A DNA stretch of 64,000 nt from Maribacter caenipelagi (GCF_004364175.1 NZ_SNZW01000015.1:134326-198325), one strand, 5' to 3'; counted from the first letter of the stretch, positions 33,924 through 43,952 are shown. Numbers and translations: made by a program. Notes: generated from the sequence alone by a model not told the origin.

Positions 33924-34940
33924 TTATTGTAATTTTTTGGTAGAGTCTCTTACCAGTAAACTAGTTTTTACAATCTTAGTTTCGTAAGGCAAACCAGGGT
34001 TTTTAATTCTATTGATCAATAATTTAGCAGTTTGCTCGCCAATATACTTACCATGCTGACTTACCATAGTCAATGATGGTGTTACGTATTTAGATAACTG
34101 TCCGTTTGTAAAACCAATTATTGAAATATCATTTGGTACGTTATATCCTCTTGCCTTGACAACTTCTAAGACTTGAACGGCAATTAATTCATCGATACCT
34201 ATAATACCATCTATGGTTTTATAATTCAGCAAAAAAGACATCAATAAATCTAAATCATCTTTTATGGTAAGATTGATAATTAACTTAGGATCAAACGGAA
34301 TACCTAATTCTTTTAACGCTTTTTTATATCCTAAAAGTCTTAATTTACCTACGCTTGAACTAGATATAGGATTAACAACCGCTATATTTTTACAACCTAT
34401 ATTTATTAAATGTTTGGTTATTTTATAACCTGCCTCTAAATCGTCAACAACGACCTTATCGCATTGTACATTTTCTGAAACCCTATCAAAAAGTACTACA
34501 GGAATATCATTATTAATAACATCTATCAGTGCTTCGTGCGTGTCTTCGTTCTGACTTTCTTCTGCCAACGACATAATAACACCATCTACCGTACCCGCGT
34601 CAAAGAACTCAAGTGTTTTCGTTTCTTTGGCACTAGACTCGTTGCTAATGCAACTTATGATATTATAGCCACTTTCATTTGCTACTTTTTCAATACCATA
34701 TAACACCTGAACAAAAAAGTAATTTAAAATATTGGGTACGATTACACCAATGGTCTTGGTGCTCTTATTCAATAAGTTAAGTGCTAACCTGTTTGGCTTA
34801 TAATGCTTCTCTTTAGCGTATGCCTGAATCTTTATCTTTAGGTCATTACTAATTTCGTGACTATCATTTATCGCTTTAGAAACGGTAGAGATAGAAACAC
34901 CAAAATGCCCGGCAATATCTTTTAGAGTTACTTTTTTCAT
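33924..34940 (-). CDS. LacI-family transcriptional regulator
   Basis: The 338-residue protein has the LacI helix-turn-helix (VTLKDIAGHFGVSISTVSKA, about 4-23), hinge helix (NRLALNLLNKSTKTIGVIVP) and a periplasmic-binding-protein-like sensor domain. Length is usual for the family. It ends 2 bases from the converging Gfo/Idh gene and lies downstream of xylA, so it is the likely regulator of the xylose genes. A pair of inverted repeats near the xylB promoter is a candidate target. Confidence 0.9.
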   Translation of the reverse strand: MKKVTLKDIAGHFGVSISTVSKAINDSHEISNDLKIKIQAYAKEKHYKPNRLALNLLNKSTKTIGVIVPNILNYFFVQVLYGIEKVANESGYNIISCISNESSAKETKTLEFFDAGTVDGVIMSLAEESQNEDTHEALIDVINNDIPVVLFDRVSENVQCDKVVVDDLEAGYKITKHLINIGCKNIAVVNPISSSSVGKLRLLGYKKALKELGIPFDPKLIINLTIKDDLDLLMSFLLNYKTIDGIIGIDELIAVQVLEVVKARGYNVPNDISIIGFTNGQLSKYVTPSLTMVSQHGKYIGEQTAKLLINRIKNPGLPYETKIVKTSLLVRDSTKKLQ

Positions 34941-34996
34941 AATTAATACTGCAAAAGAACAGATTTAAATTGACATATAAATTATTCGTAAAAGCA

Positions 34997-35029
34997 AACT
35001 GTCCCTAATGGTAAGACCAAGGGACAGTT
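34997..35029 (-). terminator. Hairpin between xylA and the LacI gene
   Basis: AACTGTCCCT (34997-35006) and AGGGACAGTT (35020-35029) pair perfectly over 10 bp. It lies after the xylA stop codon. On the minus strand a weak T-rich stretch follows, so it probably ends the xyl transcript, perhaps partially, letting some continue into the regulator gene. Confidence 0.65.
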
Positions 35030-35096
35030 ATTTTCATAATTTACAAATTGCATAACCTAACCAACAATGAATATTGGTTATAGTGGGCTGCTTTAT

Positions 35097-36413
35097 TTAA
35101 ATGTATTGATTGATGATGTTCTCAAACAATTCTTGCTTACCACTCTGTAATTCTAACTCGCCATTTTCTTTGGCGATATTGTAAAGATCTTTCATATCTA
35201 ACTTACCGTTTTCAAAATCTTTTCCTTTACCAGAATCAAAAGAACTATATCTATTTTCACGTAACTTGTTATATGAAGATGATTCGATAATTTTATCTGC
35301 AGTTATCAAAGCTCTTGCAAAGGTGTCTGCACCACCAATATGTGCGTGGAACACGTCTTCTAAGTCCGTACTATTTCTTCTAATTTTGGCATCAAAGTTC
35401 ACTCCGCCACCTTGTAATCCTCCAGCGGCCAAGAATACCAACATTGCTTCTGTTGTTTCTTGAATGTTGTTCGGGAATTGATCTGTATCCCAGCCATTTT
35501 GATAATCTCCACGGTTCGCATCCATACTACCTAACATACCAGCTTTTGCAGCTACTGCAATTTCATGCTGAAAAGTATGCTGTGCCAACGTTGCATGGTT
35601 AACCTCAATATTCATTTTAAAATCGTTCTCTAAACCGTATTCTTTCAAAAACCCAATTGCCGTAGCACAATCAAAATCATACTGATGCTTCATTGGCTCC
35701 ATTGGTTTTGGCTCAATAAAAAAGTTACCCTTAAACCCTTGAGCACGTGCATAATCTCTTGCCATAGTCAAGAACTGCCCCATGTGATCGACTTCGCGAC
35801 CTAAATCGGTATTCAATAAAGACATATAACCTTCTCTACCTCCCCAGAAAACATAATTCTCACCACCTAAGGCTATGGTTGCATCTAATGCCAATTTTAT
35901 TTGACCACCTGCTCTTGCTACAACATTAAAATCTGGGTTGGTAGCGGCACCGTTCATATACCTTGGGTTTGAAAAACAGTTGGCAGTACCCCACAACAAT
36001 TTCTTACCAGATTCTTTTTGCTTCTCTTTTAAATAATCGGTAATCGTTGCCAATCTTTTTTCAGATTCTGCAAACGTTGCCCCCTCTTGAATTAAATCGA
36101 AATCATGAAAACAGTAATAATCAAATCCTATTTTATCAAAAAATTCAAAAGCAGCATCTGCCTTGTCTTTTGCTGCTTGAATGGCATCTGAAGATTTATC
36201 CCATTCAAAACTCTGCGTACCTGGACCAAATGGATCTGAACCTTGACCACAGAACGTATGCCAGTAAGCCGTTGAAAACTTAAAGTGATCACGCATGGTT
36301 TTACCCGCCACTACTTGATCCGGATTGTAATATTTAAAAGCTAAAGGATTGTCAGATTCCTTTCCTTCAAATTTAATTTTGTCTATTCCTTTAAAATATT
36401 CCTTGTTTGCCAT
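35097..36413 (-). CDS. xylA: Xylose isomerase
   Basis: XylA interconverts D-xylose and D-xylulose in the cytoplasm. The 438-residue protein has the family landmarks: [12 protein letters not shown] (catalytic His and Asp), [37 protein letters not shown] and the metal-ligand [17 protein letters not shown]. Length matches the class II enzymes of about 440 residues. It starts 10 bases after xylB, so the two are one operon. No lesion is seen. Confidence 0.97.
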   Translation of the reverse strand: MANKEYFKGIDKIKFEGKESDNPLAFKYYNPDQVVAGKTMRDHFKFSTAYWHTFCGQGSDPFGPGTQSFEWDKSSDAIQAAKDKADAAFEFFDKIGFDYYCFHDFDLIQEGATFAESEKRLATITDYLKEKQKESGKKLLWGTANCFSNPRYMNGAATNPDFNVVARAGGQIKLALDATIALGGENYVFWGGREGYMSLLNTDLGREVDHMGQFLTMARDYARAQGFKGNFFIEPKPMEPMKHQYDFDCATAIGFLKEYGLENDFKMNIEVNHATLAQHTFQHEIAVAAKAGMLGSMDANRGDYQNGWDTDQFPNNIQETTEAMLVFLAAGGLQGGGVNFDAKIRRNSTDLEDVFHAHIGGADTFARALITADKIIESSSYNKLRENRYSSFDSGKGKDFENGKLDMKDLYNIAKENGELELQSGKQELFENIINQYI

Positions 36414-36423
36414 TATGTTGATT

Positions 36424-37911
36424 TTATAAGTTGTTCAATATTAATTCTAATTCATTTTTCCAAGTTGCATAAGCTTCTTGGTATGCCGATTTATCTTTCT
36501 TCGGATTGAAAGTCATTACGTAATCATTATCTAAAATTGCCTTGCCGAATGCCTCAAAGTCACCTTTATAAAGATTCGCAGCTCTTGCCGCACCAATTGC
36601 CCCAGTAGTATCATAAATTTCAATGTCATACCCTATTAAGGTTGCCACAGTATTCGAAAATATTTCTGAACGAAAAAGATTGTCGTTACCTGCACGCATA
36701 ACATTCACTTTTATACCGTCTGACTCCATAATTTCCATACCATAAACGAATGAAAAAGCTATACCTTCTAAAGCTGCACGGCACAGATGTCCTTTTCCGT
36801 GATTATTGAGATTAAGATTTACAATTCTAGTTCCAACTTCTTTACTTTTCAGCATTCTTTCCGCACCATTACCAAACGGAATTATAGCTACACCGTCTGA
36901 ACCAACCGGAACCTCATTTGCCAATGTATTCATCTCGTCATAAGAGGCAACATCAAGGTTATTCAACAACCACCGATATTGTATACCTGCACCATTAATG
37001 CAAAGAAGTTTACCAATTCTGGCTGGTTTTCCAGGGGAATAATTTACGTGTGCAAAGTTGTTTACACGAGAGCTTTCTTTTACCGAAAGGTTATCGGTAA
37101 CGGCATATACTACACCAGATGTACCACCAGTTGCCGCTACTTCACCAGGGTTAAAAACATTTAATGTCAAAGCATTGTTTGGCTGATCACCTGCTCTATA
37201 TAATATGGGTGTACCGGTTGATAATCCGCTTTCTGATGCTCCTTTTTCATCTACTTTAGACTGTACTGAAAAAGTATCCACGATATCGGGAATCATTTCT
37301 TTGTCTAATCCGTATTGATCTAATACCAAATCAGCAATTGCATCTTTTTTGAAATCCCAAAAAATGCCTTCTGATAAACCAGATACGGTTGTATTTACCA
37401 CTCCCGATAATTTATAAGCAATGTAATCGCCCGGAAGCATCATTTTATATATCTTGGCATAAGTTTCGGGCTCATTTTCTTTGACCCATTTTAGCTTAGA
37501 TGCCGTGAAATTTGAAGGTGAATTTAGTAGATGGGTATCACATATTTCTGCCCCTATTTCTTCATAGGCTTTTTGACCAATGCCTACTGCCCTACTATCG
37601 CACCAAATTATAGATTTTCTTAAAGGATTTCCTTCTTTATCAATTAGCACTAGACCGTGCATTTGATATGATATTCCGATACCTGAAATATCGGTCTTAC
37701 TAATACTTTCTTGTACGCATAATTTCTCAATACCGCTACAGACATAACGCCACCAATCTTCTGGACTTTGCTCAGCCCAGCCATTCTTTACAGCTTCCAT
37801 AGACATTTCTGCCTCAGGTTCTGTAACTACCCCAACGCTCTTACCGGTTGAAGCATTTACCAAAGCAATCTTAATAGATGAACTTCCGATATCTAATCCT
37901 AAATGGTACAT
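36424..37911 (-). CDS. xylB: Xylulokinase
   Basis: XylB phosphorylates D-xylulose to xylulose 5-phosphate for the pentose phosphate pathway. The 495-residue protein has the FGGY kinase N-terminal signature ([19 protein letters not shown]), the substrate segment [12 protein letters not shown], a second ATPase motif ([19 protein letters not shown]) and [20 protein letters not shown] in the C-terminal domain. It is the first gene of the operon with xylA. A Bacteroidota-type promoter and inverted repeats lie directly upstream. Confidence 0.95.
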   Translation of the reverse strand: MYHLGLDIGSSSIKIALVNASTGKSVGVVTEPEAEMSMEAVKNGWAEQSPEDWWRYVCSGIEKLCVQESISKTDISGIGISYQMHGLVLIDKEGNPLRKSIIWCDSRAVGIGQKAYEEIGAEICDTHLLNSPSNFTASKLKWVKENEPETYAKIYKMMLPGDYIAYKLSGVVNTTVSGLSEGIFWDFKKDAIADLVLDQYGLDKEMIPDIVDTFSVQSKVDEKGASESGLSTGTPILYRAGDQPNNALTLNVFNPGEVAATGGTSGVVYAVTDNLSVKESSRVNNFAHVNYSPGKPARIGKLLCINGAGIQYRWLLNNLDVASYDEMNTLANEVPVGSDGVAIIPFGNGAERMLKSKEVGTRIVNLNLNNHGKGHLCRAALEGIAFSFVYGMEIMESDGIKVNVMRAGNDNLFRSEIFSNTVATLIGYDIEIYDTTGAIGAARAANLYKGDFEAFGKAILDNDYVMTFNPKKDKSAYQEAYATWKNELELILNNL

Positions 37912-37923
37912 AAATAGTATAAA

Positions 37924-38004
37924 TTGGTTTGCTGTAATAAGTTAAACCAAAAATAGTTACTATACCGACCATTCAATATTTACGTCACGAAATATTATCG
38001 TAAA
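37924..38004 (-). promoter_or_regulatory. xylB promoter with candidate LacI-type operators
   Basis: On the minus strand TTG (37974-37976), 18 bases and TATTTTTG (37948-37955) fit the Bacteroidota promoter. Two inverted repeats surround it: TTGGTTT/AAACCAA (37924-37930 and 37944-37950), overlapping the -7 box, and TTTACG/CGTAAA (37979-37984 and 37999-38004) just upstream of the -33. Either could be bound by the nearby LacI protein. Confidence 0.5.
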
Positions 38005-38145
38005 CATATTTTATCCTACCTAAATTATAATAATAAAAAAATATAATTTACTTTATATCAGTTACTTATGAGTATTTTTAAAAATAATATTTCTTCGAAA
38101 AGGTTTTCGTACTAGCCTTAGAATCAATACGTAAGCAGCTTATTT

Positions 38146-38796
38146 TTAATACTGTTCTAACTGATTTTGAAGTTGTTCTATTTTAGAAAGCGCCTCTGAT
38201 TTTGAATTTACATCTAGCTTTAAATAGATATTCTGAATATGAAAATTGACCGCGCTTGGCGTTACAAATAACTTTTTAGCAATCATTTTATAGGTTGCGC
38301 CTTGACATAGAAAGTCAACTATTTGATTTTCTCTTTCAGAGAAGAAAGCAAAGGTCTTTCTGTGAAAATTGCTAATGATTTTCTTAACGATATCATTGCT
38401 CATAGCTGCACCTTCTTTTTCCATACTACGTAAGGCGTGCTCTAATTTATCTAAGGTCAATGGCTTAGTCAAATAACCGTTCGCACCTTTCTTAAAGGCA
38501 TTTTTTATAACGTCGAAATCATTGATTTCGCTAAACATTATAATCTTCACTTCCCAGTCTTTCTTTTTAAATAATTTAATGGCATCTACTCCATTCATAT
38601 CATCTAAATCAATTTCTGAAAGTACAATTTGAGGTTTAGTAAACTTGTAATCTTTAATGGCATCTTTGGCAGATGTATAGCTGCCTACTACTTCATAGCC
38701 ATCTATATCTTCAAAATGATTTTTGTACACAGAGTGTAATGAACTATCTTTTTCTAATACTATTATTCTAATGCTTGAATTTTTCATAATCTCCAT
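38146..38796 (-). CDS. LuxR-type response regulator with altered phosphoacceptor
   Basis: The 216-residue protein has a receiver domain (about 8-125) and a C-terminal LuxR helix-turn-helix (AFFSERENQIVDFLCQGATY, then IAKKLFVTPSAVNFHIQNIY). In the receiver the usual phospho-accepting Asp is replaced: VLSEIDLDDMNG has Glu where the family has VLSDI. Other receiver residues (EKD, S in MFSE, K in YLTKPL) are kept. It may act constitutively or by another signal. I chose the ATG at 38794-38796 (MEIMKNSS); 38787 is another choice and the frame extends to 38859. No partner kinase is adjacent. Confidence 0.8.
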   Translation of the reverse strand: MEIMKNSSIRIIVLEKDSSLHSVYKNHFEDIDGYEVVGSYTSAKDAIKDYKFTKPQIVLSEIDLDDMNGVDAIKLFKKKDWEVKIIMFSEINDFDVIKNAFKKGANGYLTKPLTLDKLEHALRSMEKEGAAMSNDIVKKIISNFHRKTFAFFSERENQIVDFLCQGATYKMIAKKLFVTPSAVNFHIQNIYLKLDVNSKSEALSKIEQLQNQLEQY

Positions 38797-39471
38797 AGTT
38801 TTTGAAGCTATCGTTCTAAATACTGAACAATAACTAAAGTTAGTTTTGAGTAATTTCAAGTACCTTTTGCAAGGTTTGAATAACTAAACAACAGACATGT
38901 AGTATGAACCATTAGCGTATGCTATATGTTCACTTTTACATACAAAATGACAAATAATGCCCTGAAAAACGATCAAGATATTTAGATCGTACTTCGCAAT
39001 TGTTCAGTAATAATTAAATCAAATACGGACGGATTACCGCTAGTGAGTCAATTCTGAAAACTGAGGCGTTTGCCAAACTTTGGACTAATGAGATTTCGAA
39101 GCTCTAAAATGATAGAAATCTTGTGTAGAAAAAAATGTGTTTTGAAACCGGAATTTAGTAGGTAAAATTCATTCATGGTTGTGGGGGGGATTTGGGGTTA
39201 TACAATTGGGTTTGAATCTTATTGGTGATCGAAATATATATATTAATACAATATACCCGTTAAAAACATCAGATTTTTCGTTCAAATACCATCTTTTTAT
39301 AAAAAATAAGGTAATTCGTCGATAGTTAACATAAAGTTAAAACCGAGAATCACCACAATTGTAAACCAAAAAATAAAGGAGGGGACCCAGTTATCCCCCC
39401 GGACAACACCCCTCCTTATTTTGACAATTCAAATCAACCATATAACCGTAAAGGTTTATAGATTTTAAATA
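38797..39471. other. Long intergenic region, no gene seen
   Basis: This 675-base gap between the response regulator and the PorP-like gene has no convincing ORF on either strand. It holds a small hairpin ACGATC/GATCGT at 38969-38990, a G-rich patch near 39183-39197 and the terminator hairpin at 39371-39420. The promoter of the response regulator should lie in the first part. Confidence 0.6.
39371..39420 (-). terminator. GC-rich terminator after the PorP-like operon
   Basis: GGAGGGG (39378-39384) and CCCCTCC (39409-39415), extended by A/T pairs on both sides (AATAA/TTATT, with a bulge), form a long stem over a 24-base loop. It lies 51 bases after the stop of the minus-strand gene at 39472 and is flanked by A and T runs, so it probably ends that operon. 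Confidence 0.7.
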
Positions 39472-41256
39472 TTACTCTCTACTTATATCATCATCTTCAA
39501 AAGTATTAGATGCAGTAGCCGTAGTTTCGTTTACCTGCATGATCCATTTCTCTTGATTGTATTTTCCATTTAAATTTGTACTGGCTGCCATTTGAGCATC
39601 GTTCTTATAATCGTAATCTGCTAAGTACACATAATACAGACCATTTTCTTTATTGTAAAATTGTTTTGGATTTAAACCCTTCTGACGTAAATCTTTCATA
39701 AACGCATTCATATACTTTGTTTGACTGTATACATTAGCAATTACATAGTATCCAGAATTCATATCAATAACATCAGAATCTACCAACATCTTTACCGGTA
39801 ACTCTTTAAAATTATCTCTTGTAGACGGTAATTCCTTAAAGTTAGCTCTTCTTGAAGCTTTTTCTGCTGCAGCTGTGGAAGTAGCTGTCGATACCGACGC
39901 TGTTGCAAATGCATCTGCAGGCTCTGTGATAAAGTCAATTGCATCATCATTTAAATCATTAGACGCATAAGATGTGTTTTCCTCTACGCTAAAGTCTTGT
40001 AAAGAGCTCTTGATCGTTGTGTCGATATCATTACGTAACATTCTAACAATTAATTCAAATCGTTCTTCAAATGCTGCTATTCTCTCGATTTCTATAGAGT
40101 CTTGACGTAGAATCAACTCATCTAATATAATTTTATTCTCATATGCTAAACTACTTTCCGAAGCCGTTGAAGCTGTATTCGAAGATGCATCTTGTCTTTT
40201 GCGACCTGATTTTCTAGCGTTATCGCGTTCTTCGATTAGATGAGCTATCTGCTCTTCATAATTACGTACTATGTTATCTATTTGATTGTCTGATGAATTA
40301 TCTGCTACCGATATCGCCAAATCATCATCTTTAAATTTATATGCTAACGTTATTTCATGATTCCAACCTAGATTTGCATCTTCACTTGATAAGTCTTTCT
40401 CCATTAAATACCCTAAAGACATCTTTTCACTTAAGTTAAAACCAACACCTGCAGCTACTCCATACTCCTCATCGACCGTTGCCTGCAACCATCCGTAATT
40501 CGGCATGTCTAATAATAACGACCCAAAGTAATACAGGCTACCGTCATAATTCTGACCCACTTGTGCCATTGGCATTAAACGAGCATCTGTAAAAAGACCT
40601 CTCGAATGCTCAAATGAATGTGTATACTGTACCGATGCCTTCACACTTTTGGTAGACAATTCGGTTAAAAATTCGTTCGTTGTTTGATTGTATTTAAAAA
40701 GATCTTCTGCGTAGAACCCGAAATCGAACTTACCTAATGATAAGTTCATACCTGGTTGTATGGCAATTTTACTCTCTTTTCTTGCATCTGCCAATTTTGG
40801 ATCGTCTTCACCAACGACAATCCTGTTTTTGTCTAAACCTTGATTAAAATAGGTAACGTTCGTACCAAAGGTTAGCACAGATTTTTCTCCTAATCTTACT
40901 GCCGATGCGTAGTTGGCATTGAATCCGAATTCCTGTACAACACCAGACCATTGGCTGTAAACACCAATACCTACTGCAGTATGATCATTTAATTTGTTGC
41001 TAAACCCTAGAAAATAGTTTTGACTATTATCATCGAAGGTTGCATATTGATTTCTATGTAAAATGTTTAAATATGATTTGTTCTCACGTACCAAAGAGAA
41101 CGTTGGGTTTATAAAAAACCTGTTGAAGAATAATTGGTTGTGGTACGTACTACTTGATCCTAAATTTGCATTGGTTTCTTGACCTTTTACTGTTTGGACA
41201 AGAGCCAATAAGAATAAAGCAATAAGAAAACTATTGATTTTATAAGGACTTTCCAT
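39472..41256 (-). CDS. PorP/SprF-like protein with SPOR-like C-terminus
   Basis: PorP/SprF proteins are outer-membrane barrels linked to type IX secretion and gliding adhesins. The 594-residue protein has a signal peptide (MESPYKINSFLIALFLLALV; mature part from about QETN), then the family barrel (HNQLFFNRFFINPTFSLVRE, FLGFSNKLNDHTAVGIGVYS, ARLGEKSVLTFGTNVTYF). After about residue 290 comes a low-complexity linker rich in Ser, Ala and acidic residues, and then a SPOR-like end (YYVIANVYSQTKYMNAFMKD, then GLYYVYLADYDYKNDA). SPOR domains bind peptidoglycan lacking side chains. Family members are usually about 300 residues, so this is a fusion. I chose the ATG at 41254-41256. Confidence 0.8.
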   Translation of the reverse strand: MESPYKINSFLIALFLLALVQTVKGQETNANLGSSSTYHNQLFFNRFFINPTFSLVRENKSYLNILHRNQYATFDDNSQNYFLGFSNKLNDHTAVGIGVYSQWSGVVQEFGFNANYASAVRLGEKSVLTFGTNVTYFNQGLDKNRIVVGEDDPKLADARKESKIAIQPGMNLSLGKFDFGFYAEDLFKYNQTTNEFLTELSTKSVKASVQYTHSFEHSRGLFTDARLMPMAQVGQNYDGSLYYFGSLLLDMPNYGWLQATVDEEYGVAAGVGFNLSEKMSLGYLMEKDLSSEDANLGWNHEITLAYKFKDDDLAISVADNSSDNQIDNIVRNYEEQIAHLIEERDNARKSGRKRQDASSNTASTASESSLAYENKIILDELILRQDSIEIERIAAFEERFELIVRMLRNDIDTTIKSSLQDFSVEENTSYASNDLNDDAIDFITEPADAFATASVSTATSTAAAEKASRRANFKELPSTRDNFKELPVKMLVDSDVIDMNSGYYVIANVYSQTKYMNAFMKDLRQKGLNPKQFYNKENGLYYVYLADYDYKNDAQMAASTNLNGKYNQEKWIMQVNETTATASNTFEDDDISRE

Positions 41257-41321
41257 AACGATTGATTTTGTGATTAGAATTGAATTTGTCAAATGAATTG
41301 GGGGAAATGAATAATGGGTGG

Positions 41322-42548
41322 TTATTCATCTTCGAAAACAGAACTTGAATACTGCGTTCGTCTATCTGAGTTAAAGGCTTCTAAGAAGCGATCGTCTCTA
41401 TCTTTATCATTTATAGGCTTATCACTTAAATTGAAAGCTACATTTTGTGTATGCTTACCTTGTGCCATTCGGTTAGATACTACATAACCAGAACCATCGC
41501 TTTGTAAAAGATTTACAGAGTACTCATCATATGAACTATTAATGGTGTTACCCATGTTTACGGCAAGACCAACACTACGTTGCCCTACTTCTACCATATA
41601 GACATCTAAACCACCATAACCTTCTCTACCGTCTGATGCAAATACCAAACTACCGTTTGAGATAGGATTTGGTAGTACGTCGTTTTTTGCCGTATTTACT
41701 TTTAAACCCAGGTTTTTAGCTTGACCCAACATTCCGTTTTTTTGAATTGTGGCTACATATATATCATACTCACCAAAAGTACCTGGCATGTTAGATGCAA
41801 AAAATAATCGACTACCATCTGGTGAAATTGCTGGATGCTTTGCAGAATAATCACCAGGGCATACAGCTACTTCAGTAATTTTTTTCCACTCACCACCAAC
41901 TTTATCGGCTTTGTAAATTTTATGTATTTCCTTCTTTTTTGAGAACATACCCGTTGTAGGTTTTCGGTATGTTGTTTTACTGTAATATGCAGTATTACCA
42001 CCATTTGTCAATGCTACCGGTGGGGCATACTCACCAGTAGTTTTTACCGGAACAGCATTGTTCGATGCAAACTCTTTAGTAGTACCTTGACTATCCCAAG
42101 GTAAAAAATTTCTTCTATTATTAGAGGTAAGACGAGATGGCACAACTGCACGTGTCATTTTGTAATCGTCTTTAACTAACTCCGTCCAGTTTTCATCTGC
42201 TAACTCATTCTGAACTTCTTTACCTAATTGAGAAACGGCATGGTCAAATCTTTTCTGATAGCTTCTTTTTAATGTTCCATCTTCAGAAATTTCCATCAAT
42301 CTACCATACCAGTATAATGCATTTGCATATTTTTTGGTCAGGAAATTGGCATTACCTAAATCTTCAAAGATTTCTGCATCAGAAAAACCAAGCGTCTTTA
42401 GCTTATTATAATTCTCTGTACGGTTGGTTACTTCTTCAACCTTTCTTTGCTGAAAACTTTTACCGTTGTCATTGTAGGCCAAATCTTGGCCATAACCCAT
42501 GGTTGCCATGCAAGCAAACAAAAGGCTGATTTTAATTGAATTGTTCAT
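41322..42548 (-). CDS. PD40/WD40-like periplasmic protein paired with the PorP-like barrel
   Basis: The 408-residue protein has a signal peptide (MNNSIKISLLFACMATMGYG) and a TPR-like helical part (about 45-110, DAEIFEDLGNANFLTKKYAN). A TolB-like propeller with PD40 repeats follows (HPAISPDGSRLFFASNMPGT, PISNGSLVFASDGREGYGGL). Similar proteins with an OmpA domain (PorE-like) accompany PorP/SprF in type IX systems; here the OmpA domain is missing. It starts 66 bases upstream of the barrel gene and is in the same operon. Together they may build an anchor spanning outer membrane and peptidoglycan. Confidence 0.78.
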   Translation of the reverse strand: MNNSIKISLLFACMATMGYGQDLAYNDNGKSFQQRKVEEVTNRTENYNKLKTLGFSDAEIFEDLGNANFLTKKYANALYWYGRLMEISEDGTLKRSYQKRFDHAVSQLGKEVQNELADENWTELVKDDYKMTRAVVPSRLTSNNRRNFLPWDSQGTTKEFASNNAVPVKTTGEYAPPVALTNGGNTAYYSKTTYRKPTTGMFSKKKEIHKIYKADKVGGEWKKITEVAVCPGDYSAKHPAISPDGSRLFFASNMPGTFGEYDIYVATIQKNGMLGQAKNLGLKVNTAKNDVLPNPISNGSLVFASDGREGYGGLDVYMVEVGQRSVGLAVNMGNTINSSYDEYSVNLLQSDGSGYVVSNRMAQGKHTQNVAFNLSDKPINDKDRDDRFLEAFNSDRRTQYSSSVFEDE

Positions 42549-42703
42549 GTTACTAGATTTTGGGGATTAATACTCCAAAGGTCTTGTAACTCATTCAATT
42601 GATTATTAATAAAAATTCATAGGTTTTCAAAAATTTGATAAACTATCAAATCGAAAAAAGTTCATAATTATATAATAATCAGGTATTTAAAAAAAATATT
42701 GAC

Positions 42704-42847
42704 TTATTTTCTAACCTGTTTATTTTTTCTTTTGTCTGAAATGTAGGTATAACCTAAATATGCCAATTGTAAGCCTACAGCTGCCATTTTCAATTTTCTA
42801 CTTCTTACTAATAATTTCGCTACTCCAAATAGTGGTGATAATCCCAT
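42704..42847 (-). CDS. Small hydrophobic-basic protein, 47 residues
   Basis: The frame starts at the ATG at 42845-42847 and reads MGLSPLFGVAKLLVRSRKLK, then MAAVGLQLAYLGYTYISDKR and KNKQVRK. It has one possible membrane helix (about 21-36) between basic ends. I believe similar short proteins occur in other flavobacteria, though I cannot check. It is too short for usual gene callers. It diverges from the PA2169-like gene and sits behind the PD40 gene start. Its function is unknown. Confidence 0.6.
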   Translation of the reverse strand: MGLSPLFGVAKLLVRSRKLKMAAVGLQLAYLGYTYISDKRKNKQVRK

Positions 42848-43085
42848 AGTCTTCTTTTTATTGTTCAAGCCCAAAATAGTATTAATGCTTATTTAAGCTT
42901 AACTCTATCCATAGAAAATATATTCTAAAAACTACAAGCAACATTAATGATTCCGGTAGTTTACAAATTATTGAATAGAGCAAAAGTACTATTTTTTATA
43001 GCTAAGCTTACTTGTATAATGCCTGTATCTTAGTGATAGAAAATTTATTTAATCAAAGGCATAACAGCCTTATAAAATTTAAAAT

Positions 43086-43538
43086 ATGAATACTGATATA
43101 GCAAAAATTGAGGACCATTTAAAAGACTTGGTAAGTAAAAATGAAGATGCCATTAAAGGATTTGAAAAAGCTTCTGAAAATTCTAAACAAGTAGGAATTA
43201 AAAGTTACTTTGAGAAAAAAATTGTCGATCGCATGCAGTTCTTAAGAGAACTTAGAGCATCGGTACCAGAACTAGATTTAGGTAGCGTAGAAATTGAAGG
43301 TAGTGCAGCAGGTACTTTACATAGAACTTGGATGGATGTTAAAGCCTTTTTCGCAGAAGATAATGATGAAGCAATGCTAGAAGAAGCTGTTAGAGGTGAT
43401 AAAGCTGCAATTAATGATTATGATAAAGCATTGGCAGAAACTATGATGCCACACCGCTTAAAAGAAATTATAAGAGCACAAAAAGAATTTTTACAAAATG
43501 ATTTAGAAACTACTGAAATCTTAGAACATCACAAATAA
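43086..43538 (+). CDS. PA2169-family four-helix-bundle protein (DUF2383)
   Basis: The 150-residue protein is fully helical and hydrophilic and shows the family pattern: DLVSKNEDAIKGFEKASENS, then KKIVDRMQFLRELRASVPEL, a GSAAGTLHRTWMDVKAFF centre and EEAVRGDKAAINDYDKAL. Members are ferritin-like bundles, often induced by stress, with no proven activity. There is no signal peptide. It stands alone on the plus strand and is closed by a strong bidirectional terminator. Confidence 0.88.
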   Translation: MNTDIAKIEDHLKDLVSKNEDAIKGFEKASENSKQVGIKSYFEKKIVDRMQFLRELRASVPELDLGSVEIEGSAAGTLHRTWMDVKAFFAEDNDEAMLEEAVRGDKAAINDYDKALAETMMPHRLKEIIRAQKEFLQNDLETTEILEHHK

Positions 43539-43556
43539 TATAATCTCCTATAAAGT

Positions 43557-43587
43557 TAAAAGCCCTTGCAATTGCAAGGGCTTTTTT
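43557..43587. terminator. Bidirectional terminator
   Basis: AAAGCCCTTGCAA and TTGCAAGGGCTTT form a perfect stem flanked by A and T runs on both sides. It lies between the convergent genes ending at 43538 and 43595 and serves both. Confidence 0.92.
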
Positions 43588-43594
43588 ATGCTTG

Positions 43595-43897
43595 TTAATA
43601 AGCCTTCATTTTATCTTTGCGCTTTTTTAGTTGGCGTTCTAATTCGCTAACCGACTCGATAACCGATTCTTCAAAATTTTGATTACTGGCTTCTGCAAAA
43701 ATTCGTGGTCCTGGTAGACTTAAACGTATGTTACAAATCATACCTGTTTCATCTGATGCAGTATTTTCTTGTTTCAAGAATACGTCTGCTCGAATAATGT
43801 CATCAAACTTTTTGTGAAGCTTATTTAATTTTTCTTCTGCAAAACTTTCTAATCTTTGACTAGCGGTTACGCCGTCATATTCATATATAATATCCAT
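43595..43897 (-). CDS. hpf: Ribosome-associated / hibernation promoting factor (short HPF)
   Basis: HPF/RaiA binds the 30S subunit in the decoding area and shuts down or dimerises ribosomes in stationary phase. The 100-residue protein has the family's beta-alpha-beta-beta-beta-alpha pattern: MDIIYEYDGVTASQRLESFA, FDDIIRADVFLKQ, CNIRLSLPGPRIFAEASN and a final helix with SELERQLKKRKDKM. It has only the N-terminal domain, as in short HPF. It fits the neighbouring stress-type genes. Confidence 0.88.
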   Translation of the reverse strand: MDIIYEYDGVTASQRLESFAEEKLNKLHKKFDDIIRADVFLKQENTASDETGMICNIRLSLPGPRIFAEASNQNFEESVIESVSELERQLKKRKDKMKAY

Positions 43898-43917
43898 AAT
43901 TTTCTTTTTATATAATA

Positions 43918-43952
43918 ATCGAGATAAACCTTAAAATGAGGTTCATCTCGAT
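43918..43952 (-). terminator. Terminator hairpin after the VOC gene
   Basis: ATCGAGAT and ATCTCGAT (43918-43925 and 43945-43952), extended inward by AACCT/AGGTT, form a 13-bp stem with a one-base mismatch. It follows the stop codon of the minus-strand VOC gene by 42 bases, with an AT-rich stretch beyond. Confidence 0.7.
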
